Assembly: GCA_014607495.2 (NCBI GenBank)
Contig: CP053175.1
Coordinates: 124,001-188,000 of the forward strand
Reading direction: 5' to 3'
From: Carposina sasakii
Taxonomy: Eukaryota > Arthropoda > Insecta > Lepidoptera > Carposinidae
DNA: 64,000 bases
Shown here: in pieces, positions 56,730 to 64,000 of the stretch
How the letters are laid out: every line of letters begins with the position of its first letter
Numbering within the stretch: the stretch's first letter is position 1
Notes under the pieces: model-generated
What the model saw: only the letters and a program-made list of their open reading frames with translations
Told to the model about the DNA's origin: nothing
The model's database searches: none
Translations under genes and position numbers: made by a program

Positions 56730-56965
56730 TACGGTGATAGCCCAATGGTTTACACGTGAGCATTTCAGTCGGAAGCCGTGGATTCGATCCCAGCTGTACT
56801 ACTGAATTTATTTCATACGGATTTAAATATAATAAATTGTCACTTAGCTATATCAGAGGAGGGTTGGCGTCAAGCAGGCAGTCAGCCGTAAAGTAAACGC
56901 CATGAATTTCGATAGAAACCATATTGCGCCGACCCCATAATAATGGGATGAGGGCAGGAAAATGA
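56730..56965 (+). mobile_element. tRNA-like SINE (family F), forward
   Basis: Forward copy with A-box-like 'tgatagcccaatggtttaca', B-box-like 'tggattcgatcccag' and the full body ending in 'gatgagggcaggaaaatga'. It is the clearest copy for defining the family. Confidence 0.85.
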
Positions 56966-56974
56966 GAGGTTTTC

Positions 56975-57045
56975 TTTATAGTCACCACGCTGGGCAGGCG
57001 GGTTGGTGACCGCAGTGTGATTATCAGACTATGTTGTCGCTGAAC
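56975..57045 (-). mobile_element. LINE 3'-end fragment
   Basis: 'tagtcaccacgctgggcagg' and 'ggttggtgaccgcagtgtga' match the 55760 copy. Confidence 0.65.
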
Positions 57046-58040
57046 ACCTCCCAGAGACTATTTACCTTATGATACCATACTCAACCAGCAATACTGTATG
57101 AATATCATAGTTAAACTTATTTATTTCTCTACAACTTGCCGAAATACCATCGTAAATCCACGAAAAGAAACTAAATCAGTTGAATAACTATTAGATCCTT
57201 TCTTTGTACGGCATTAAAGTTAGATCATTAGGGGCCTTTCTCTCTCGCATGACAGCTGGACCGAGTTCTATACAGACGTAGATATAATAGAATTAAAGTC
57301 ATCGCAAAATAAAAGGCCACGTTTTGACATTTGTCTTCGCGACCTAACTAGTGATGTAACCATACGACTTAATACTTGATACTCACGATAAATCGATTCA
57401 AGTTTGCATGAGTATTTTGTCTGCATGAATATGTATTGTAAAGTGCATTGGATTAATGTTCTGATTTGAAAATATATTATTTTAGGCCGAAGTTTACATC
57501 GATCATCGTAATAAAAAGTTTGTATGGATGGATGAATTTTTGTTACTCTTTCACGCAGTAACAGCTTGACGGATCAGGCTGAAATCTAAATCAGAGAAAG
57601 GTTATATTATAGTCTTAAATAACATTTAGGCTACTGTTTATCCTATTAGCTAGTTTTTATATAAATATCTTGATCGATTTATTTTTTTCCTTAACCGATT
57701 ATTCATATTATGTGAACAACATGAAAAAATCGTATGCACAGCACTTAGCCGAGTGGGCGGTACCCATCAATGAAAAATGTAATTATATTCGGAACATTTC
57801 GATCAGTAAAAACTAGAAATATTTATGGACGTGAACTGTCAAAATGGGCCATTTATTTTGCGATGAGTATAATAATAATAGATGCAATAGAAAATTTTAT
57901 GTGTAAGTGCTGTGCTAGCCTATAAGAGACACATGCGCATCAGACCTGGACCATTCTCTATTTATATGATGTACAGATGTATATGTTGTTGGCATTCCAT
58001 AAATAAGTTAACTTTAGAAATCATTACATTATATTACCTA
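57046..58040. other. No gene recognised
   Basis: AT-rich with a weak family D-like piece at 57515-57650 ('gtatggatggatgaattttt', 'acagcttgacggatcaggct'). Confidence 0.35.
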
Positions 58041-58300
58041 CACTAGTGGACGCCCGCGACTTTGTCCGCGTGGACTACAGAAAAAACAAAAGTCGAAATT
58101 ATTCGGGATAAAAACATTTTCCCCGCATAAAAAGTAGCCTATATGTTAAGTGGGACCTGTCACAATATATTTCTGAAAACTGCATCGAAATTGTTTCAGC
58201 CGTTTCTGTGATTAGCGTGCTCAGACAAACCGACAAACAGACAAAAATTCCAAAAATCATTGTTTTGGGTACTATTGCGTTGACAAAGAAGGTCTCCTAT
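58041..58300 (+). mobile_element. Family D retroposon tail
   Basis: 'cactagtggacgcccgcgac' to 'ggtctcctatattttt'; well preserved. It is followed by a partial tail of another type that ends in a (CAAA)n run at about 58503-58525. Confidence 0.8.
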
Positions 58301-58670
58301 ATTTTTTACCCGACTGCGCGACGCAAAGGAGTGGTATTTCTCATATATCTTCCATGTTTTTTCCACATTTTCCTCTTATTCTTCGTCCCTATCGGTCGCA
58401 CTGTGATTATATATAGCCTAAAGCCTTCCTCGATAAATGGACTATCCAACACAAAAAGATTTTTTTAATTCGACCTAGTAGTTCCGGAGATTAGCGCGTT
58501 CAAACAAACAAACAAACAAACAAACAAACTCTTCAGCTTTATAATATTATTATATTAGTATTAGTATAGATTGCATGTGCATGCATTTAGGTTAAGACTA
58601 GCGTACACCCACAATTTCGTCTGCGTAAACGTTAGAAATCTCCAAATACTCTTTTGTATTTATATTATGT

Positions 58671-58997
58671 ACTAGTGGACGCCCGCGACTCCGTCCGCGT
58701 GGACTACAGAAAAAATAAAATGTCGAAATTATCCAAGATAAAACCATTTTCCCGGAATAAATAGCCTATATGTTAAGTGGGACCTGTCACAATATATTGC
58801 TGAAAACTGCATCGAAATCGGTTTAGCTGTTTCTGAGATTAGCGTGCACAAACGCATAGGCAAACAGACAAACCGAAAAACAGACAAAAATTCAAAAAAA
58901 TCATTCTTTTGGGTACTATTGCATTGATAAAGATCTCCTATAATATTTTTCTCATATATCTTACATGTACAGACAGCGATTCGATACATTTTTATTA
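58671..58997 (+). mobile_element. Family D retroposon tail, near full length
   Basis: 'actagtggacgcccgcgact' to 'gtacagacagcgattcgata'. It gives the complete family order in one piece. Confidence 0.82.
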
Positions 58998-59249
58998 TAT
59001 GTATAGAAGAAGATGATGAAATTCATACTTGGATGTAGTTTTATTTAAGACAACAATATCTATAAAATACACAAGAACTGTTAACTTTGTAAATAAAGAA
59101 ATTAAAAACTTTCTTTCATCCATGGCATACGTTGCCTTCATACGTTTAGCAATGGTCAGCATCTATTGATATAGACATCTGTGGTTCCTAAAGTTTCTGA
59201 TACTATTAGGCCAGAGAAAAAGTTTACTAAAACGTATTGAACGGATTGG

Positions 59250-59305
59250 CATCTACGGGGATTCGAACCCAGGACCTATGACGGCGAAGGCAGGTCTTTT
59301 ACTAC
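59250..59305 (-). mobile_element. Family G tRNA-like repeat, reverse
   Basis: 'ggggattcgaacccaggacc' is a reverse B box with the conserved 'aggtcctgggttc' context. Confidence 0.6.
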
Positions 59306-59324
59306 TCTTATTCATTATTGTGCA

Positions 59325-59441
59325 GAAAGCGACGATAGGCTCTTCCCTTACCACGAAAGTCTTAATAGCTAAATTGTGAAAAGTGGTAGTGTGATTTGCA
59401 CACTTCTGCCCAAACTCTTTGGGGGATAATAGACGTGACTA
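59325..59441 (+). repeat. Family W repeat, target of a family B MITE
   Basis: 'aagcgacgataggctcttcc' to 'gggggataatagacgtgact'. The MITE at 59442 begins directly after, as at 44525-44585. Confidence 0.7.
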
Positions 59442-59823
59442 TACAGGATGTTTTTTTCTGGCCACCTTTAACGAAGGGTACGTACTCTATACATCAAATA
59501 AAGTAAGTTTATGCCAAAAAATATGCTGGGAATTTTTTTTTTTTTTTTAATAAAATTTTTAAATTCCTTTATCGTCCGAAATTTATAGTGTCTAGTGTTT
59601 ATGTTAGTTTTTTTATAGATATTAATAATTTCTCGTGAAAAAATCTTGCTACGCGCGTCTATGTGCATTTATGCAGAAAAACGCAGTCTATTTACTCAAC
59701 TTTGGACCCTAATATTTTGGAAACCAGACACTTCCCAGGTATGCTTCCATGGAGAAAAATGATCGTGATGATGAGGAGATTCCGTAGTTATCGGGAACGT
59801 TGACGACCAAAAATCATCCTGTA
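59442..59823 (+). mobile_element. Family B MITE
   Basis: Ends 'tacaggatg' and 'catcctgta', 382 bp. Like 44586-44929 it sits directly after a family W repeat ending 'gacgtgact', so these two copies share the same target context. Confidence 0.9.
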
Positions 59824-60404
59824 TGTACTCATATATACAGAAAAACATGGAATGGTAATGTACATAGATACATAACATAGAAATCGATGTACAAAGGCGA
59901 GCTTCACTCCAATAGAGATTTCTCCCAGCAAAACAGTCGATAGAATATTCCTATTTATCACAGTGTAAAATCTAGAAAAAACAAGTCCTAGATTTCTAAA
60001 AAAAACGCCAAGTTTATTCTCCGCGTAATTTATTTAGAGAAGAAACAAGACTAGTAAATAAACTCGTCAGCGAATAAAAAGAGGGTAGTTGTAGTTTTAA
60101 GCAGTTTACGTTGGGTTAGGGCGGAAATACACTTTAAAGCAACGCCACTATATTTAATTTTATTTGATTTAATTTAATTTCATTTTGATTTTATATTATG
60201 ATGTATTAAAAATATTTATGTTAGTACTAACCATCTATGGACATAGTTGTCTGAAATAAAATATTTTTATTTTATTTATTATTTATATTTAATTTTAATT
60301 TGAGGCAAGTTTACCATACTTTTTCTTTTACCTCTGACCCCAAAGACCATGACCTCACTCTTCGAAGCTCTTAAAGGTATTCTTTCTTGTACTTGAATTA
60401 TGAA

Positions 60405-60510
60405 GATATACCCGAGGAGGGTTGGCGCCAGACAGGCAGCCGGATGTAAAACAAACCATGTTGCGACGACCTAATTAATAATGAGATAAGGGCAGGAAAA
60501 TGATGACTTG
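60405..60510 (+). mobile_element. Family F SINE, 3' part
   Basis: 'gaggagggttggcgccagac' through 'gataagggcaggaaaatgat' matches the 3' half of family F. The tRNA-like head is absent, as in 5'-truncated retroposon copies. Confidence 0.75.
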
Positions 60511-60782
60511 AATTATAAAGGTCTTATGATCATGTGTTAGAAACTTTTGATACTATAGTTTAGTCATATATACATACATATGTAGCGGAGCCATCTATCG
60601 GATGCAAGAGAGAACCACAATCGAATGCAAAATCCTAGAACGCGATATCGAAGTTTCTCACAATGATTGGATTATATACATGGGCCTAACAACGACTAGT
60701 GGTCCGATGGGGCCGGAAGCGCTTCCCTTTTCACCACCCCCACACATATTACCTATATATAGCCGCGTGGTGCCAGCAGAGT

Positions 60783-60890
60783 AGAGTTTGTACCACCTCA
60801 TGCCTGCCCGTGGGTATCGTACGAGGCGATTAAGGGTTTCTGGGATCACACCGAGGTCACCAACCTGCCTGCCCAACGTGGTGACTTAGG
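60783..60890 (+). mobile_element. LINE-derived fragment
   Basis: 'catgcctgcccgtgggtatc' and 'gaggtcaccaacctgcctgc' belong to the same LINE 3' region in the opposite orientation. It abuts the truncated family B MITE. Confidence 0.6.
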
Positions 60891-60893
60891 GCA

Positions 60894-61224
60894 ATAATTT
60901 TTCTCCATGGAAGCATACCTGGGAAGTGTCTGGTTTCCAAAATATTAGGGTCCAAAGTTGAATAAATAAATAATACTGCGTTTTTGCCTGCATAAATGCA
61001 CATAGACGCCGCGTAGCAGGATTTTTTCACGAAAAATAATTAATATATGTCTATAAAAAAACTAACATAAACACTAGACACTATAAATTTCGCACGATCA
61101 AGGAATTAAAAAAAAAAAAACATTTTTTTTTTTTTTCCAGAATTTTTTTTGGCATAAACTTACTTTATTTCATGTATAGAATACGTACCCTTCGTTAAAG
61201 GTGGCCACAAAAAAACATCCTGTA
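60894..61224 (-). mobile_element. Family B MITE, one end missing
   Basis: Reverse orientation. The outer 'caggatg' end is present at the right ('catcctgta', 61216-61224). The other end is lost, starting abruptly at 'aatttttctccatggaag'. Confidence 0.85.
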
Positions 61225-61359
61225 TAAGTATAAAGTATGTAAATTGATCTAAAAATATTGCTTCGTACCACGCACCTACAACGATTTTATTTCAGCTGCT
61301 TTTTAATTAAAAGTTAGTCTGTGCTAATAATAAACCGCGCGCGTAAAGTTACAACTGTA

Positions 61360-61473
61360 GGGTAAGCACGAACCTTCTTACGCGGCGTAACGCTAGCAAC
61401 TCGCTTGCAAAATCTATGGGAATTGACAGTTTGACGCTACCGTCACGGACTATCGAGAGGTTCGTGCTTACCC
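61360..61473. mobile_element. Small inverted-repeat element
   Basis: 'gggtaagcacgaacc' at 61360-61374 is repeated in reverse complement at 61459-61473. The roughly 84-bp middle is more GC-rich than the surroundings. Probably a small MITE; the family is unknown and no clear target duplication is seen. Confidence 0.6.
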
Positions 61474-61800
61474 CTCTGGTTATACTTGATTTTTGACACC
61501 AAATCAAACTAAATCGTCAAATCAAACTGTGAGCACCTTTTTTAACCTAGTTTAAAGCTTTTTATTAGTAAGGCCCAGTATATTTAGGGATTATAGATAC
61601 AGTTTTATCACGATAAGACGTTATATAAATTTGTACCTAAAATTTCCTTTGGCTTTGTCTAATGTACGTAACAATGACCACGTGGCGAGTGTAGCGCCGC
61701 CCTAACACGTCTGCGGCCACCGCAACTAGTTAGCACAAAGTTTACCGTGCCGACTCGCGGAGTAAGACACAAGCCATAGCGGAAAGAGGTCATGGCACAC

Positions 61801-62323
61801 TACTGGGTGTAAAAAGACAACTTTGTTCTTTTAATACCTCGTATTCTTTGTAACAACACGATATTTTTTTCTATGGAATCACCCCTGGGAAACCACGGGT
61901 TTCTAAGACATTGAAAGAAAGAAAGAAATTATTTATTTAGCATTAAAAAATGTTTCACAATACAGCCAAACAGAAAAACATAATTATGCTGAAATGGACC
62001 CAGCTCAGTATACAGCTGCAGACCAAAACAAATGTCCTGCAGCGCTGGTTTTCAGCGCTGATTTTTGAGGTCCAAAGTTACATGAATATCAACATTTTTT
62101 AAAATAAATCCACCTGGAAACAATTAAGAAACATTTTTTTAAAGACACCATATTAATATTTAAAAATGTTAGTTTTGTAGGTACAATTGTCAATCGAATA
62201 CATTGCTTGCAATAAAATAAAAAAAAATCATTTCCCAGGGTTGGTTCCATAGAAAAAAATGATCGTTACGTTACAAAGAATACGAGGTATTAAAATAACA
62301 ACGTTGTCTTTTTACACCCTGTA
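61801..62323. mobile_element. MITE with about 100-bp inverted ends and a nested insertion
   Basis: Left 'tactgggtgtaaaaagacaa' pairs with right 'ttgtctttttacaccctgta'. Similarity of the two ends continues for roughly 100 bases through 'aatacctcgtattctttgta'. TA ends suggest a Tc1/mariner-type element. The middle (about 61910-62070) carries an unrelated (GAAA)n-led insert with 'cagctcagtatacagctgca'. Confidence 0.85.
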
Positions 62324-62364
62324 AAGGGCACGGCTCTCTTATTTATTACCTAACTAGCAAAAGC

Positions 62365-62487
62365 AAAGCGATAGCGAAAATTGTACAAAAATCGCTGATA
62401 GCTTGTCAAATTCGTATTACGTAAAATGAATTTCAAAAGAACTTTGACATTTCAAGGCGAGTATTGTACAATTTTCGCTATCGCTTT
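62365..62487. mobile_element. Small inverted-repeat element with 24-bp perfect arms
   Basis: A 24-base arm at 62365-62388 containing 'agcgatagcgaaaattg' is perfectly reverse-complemented at 62464-62487. The total is 123 bp. Probably a MITE remnant. Confidence 0.65.
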
Positions 62488-62727
62488 ACTTCGGCCTTAC
62501 TATTGCTTTTACGTAATCAGGCGGCGGATCCAACCTTGTCATTCGATTTTGAGTACTAAATGTCGTAGTATGTAACACATGTAATAGCAATATGAAAATG
62601 CGGAGAATTATTTGTTGAAGAATTATTTTAACTATTGAAATTGGGCCGTTAGCGGTTCGGTGTTAAGCGAAGGTTCGCATTGATACTCAACACTATATAT
62701 AATAGTAAGTAATGTATTTATTTAGAT

Positions 62728-62908
62728 CAGGGGGTTTCCAAACTTTTTTTTCTCATAGATCCCTCTCAAGAGTTAACTAGTGGACCCCCTGCAGGCCTAC
62801 ACCACATACGAATTAATTGTGAAACCCTATTATTCACGCCAACGTAGACCCCCATCGAGCCTCCTGTGGTCCCCTGGGGGTCCACCTGGACCACTTTGGG
62901 AACCACTG
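62728..62908. mobile_element. Second copy of the 'GGTTCCCAAA' hAT-type MITE
   Basis: It has the same ends and internal sequence as 53966-54150. The flanking octamers, 'atttagat' and 'gtttagat', match at 7 of 8 positions, consistent with an older 8-bp target duplication. Confidence 0.88.
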
Positions 62909-63331
62909 GTTTAGATGGATATTTACAAAGAAAAATAAAACTTAGATGATTTTCCTGTAGTTGAATTTGACAGAATGAGGCTCATCAACTTAGAAACGAG
63001 GTGGGAACACCTTTATTAATAATAAGATGTTCTTGACTATTTTCATCGTACCTTCTTGTAAGCTATAACCATCGATATATACCTAGCTAAAGATTAACCT
63101 ATCTAAAACGCACTCTCTCTTCACTTGGACCACCCTAGCTACGTGCGACTGCACTACACAAAAGGACGTCTTGTCTGCTTTAGTCGAGTTTAGATTGGTT
63201 AATACTGGTTAATTCCGGTTACTGCTTGTTTAGTCCGGTTCTGGCTACATTAAATTAGCCGAAAACAACCAATAGGTAAGTATATTCTTGAGATCGATAT
63301 TATCCATAAATATTTTTTATTTTCGATCTTA

Positions 63332-63595
63332 TACAGGCTGTAACAAAAAGGGTATGTTAAGCGAAAAGCTATGTAAATAGCCCACTATAGAGAACCTGTC
63401 CACAAAATTTGAGACCCGAAATCACATGTTTATTTTTCCCGATAGTATGGAGATTTTTTAAATATCTCAGAAATTTTCATACAATCTTGAAAAATAAAAA
63501 TGTGATTTCGAGTCTCAAATTTTGTAGATAGGTTCTCTATAGTGGGCTATTTACATAGCTTTTCGCTTAACACACCCTTTTTGTTACACCCTGTA
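63332..63595. mobile_element. Family C palindromic MITE, complete (264 bp)
   Basis: It begins 'tacaggctgtaac' and ends 'gttacaccctgta'. The two halves are close reverse complements around a short centre near 63463. It is the cleanest copy in the window. Confidence 0.9.
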
Positions 63596-63848
63596 TAAAT
63601 ACCTACAAAATCCTTTTTTCTGAATGACTGATAGTTCACGTATATTTATAAGGTTTTAAACCTAAAACCTGAGGGTTGCGTTTAATATTTTATACTATTA
63701 TTATTTGGTACTACGTAGGCATCTAATATGGAAAGGATTTCTCCATAGCCTCATAGAACGATATACAGCAGCCGCCAGTACACATAGAAATTAAACCTAT
63801 CTGTTAACTGTAAATTTAAAATATTTGACATATTTTTTCAATGGTAAG

Positions 63849-63930
63849 CTAGGTAGTCTTTCGGAAGGATAAAGTTGATGATCGAATTTGAGACAAAGAC
63901 AGCATCAAATTTATCCTTCAGATAGGCTAT
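63849..63930. repeat. Hairpin repeat ('aaggataaagttgatg')
   Basis: 'aaggataaagttgatg' pairs with 'catcaaatttatcctt' across a short middle. A related fragment lies at 43200-43270. Probably a MITE remnant. Confidence 0.6.
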
Positions 63931-64000
63931 CTGAACCTGGAAAAATCAGACCTAAAATAAATACAATTTACTCATAGTAAAATTTAGGTACAAAACCGTC

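Noticed and set aside
56158..56759. Overlapping 85-95 codon frames on both strands
   Set aside because: AT-rich low-complexity composition (Lys/Ile/Asn or Phe/Leu), no motif, no splice context.
1..64000. CRISPR arrays, bacterial-style operons, prophage or defence genes
   Set aside because: The window is eukaryotic. No regularly spaced short repeats with unique spacers and no prokaryotic gene organisation are present.

Overview
The window is AT-rich, intron- and transposon-dense animal DNA, almost certainly from a moth or butterfly (Lepidoptera). The evidence is the repeat landscape. Many copies of a short 3' tail read 'actagtggacgcccgcgac'. A tail ends 'gactcgcacttggccggttt' at about 18015-18035. 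Several LINE tails read 'cagtggactgcaataggctg'. There are also tRNA-derived SINEs and many TA-flanked MITEs. These tail types are, from memory, typical of lepidopteran genomes; no database search was run. The species cannot be named.

Only one protein-coding gene can be supported. It lies on the + strand from 26545 to 39790 and has thirteen visible coding exons. All intron phases agree, so the exons join into one 754-residue open frame. It encodes a protein with an acidic N-terminal region ending in a dibasic (furin-type) RVKR site, five tandem immunoglobulin-like domains and a short hydrophobic C-terminus. The start codon and any signal-peptide exon were not found. The first visible exon begins in the middle of a codon, so at least one more 5' exon must exist, either in 1-26540 or before the window. 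The orthologue is not recognised.

Layout: 1-26540 holds repeats and non-coding DNA, either 5' introns of this gene or intergenic. It includes a perfect hAT-type MITE (10847-11127), a 1.6 kb foldback element nested in another repeat (19254-20892) and a 359-bp tandem duplication carrying a MITE (22351-23060). 26545-39790 is the gene; its introns contain a CCTAA-rich palindromic element, a broken LINE (minus strand, 35701-36400) and many SINE or MITE copies. 39791 to about 43170 is a relatively repeat-poor candidate 3' UTR or downstream region with several AATAAA signals. 43200-64000 is intergenic-looking and full of MITEs.

I found no operon, defence locus, CRISPR array or other multi-gene system. 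The items most worth a second look are the Ig-superfamily gene itself, an apparent dead copy of the end of its twelfth visible exon with an in-frame stop, and several unusually intact transposon insertions with readable target-site duplications.
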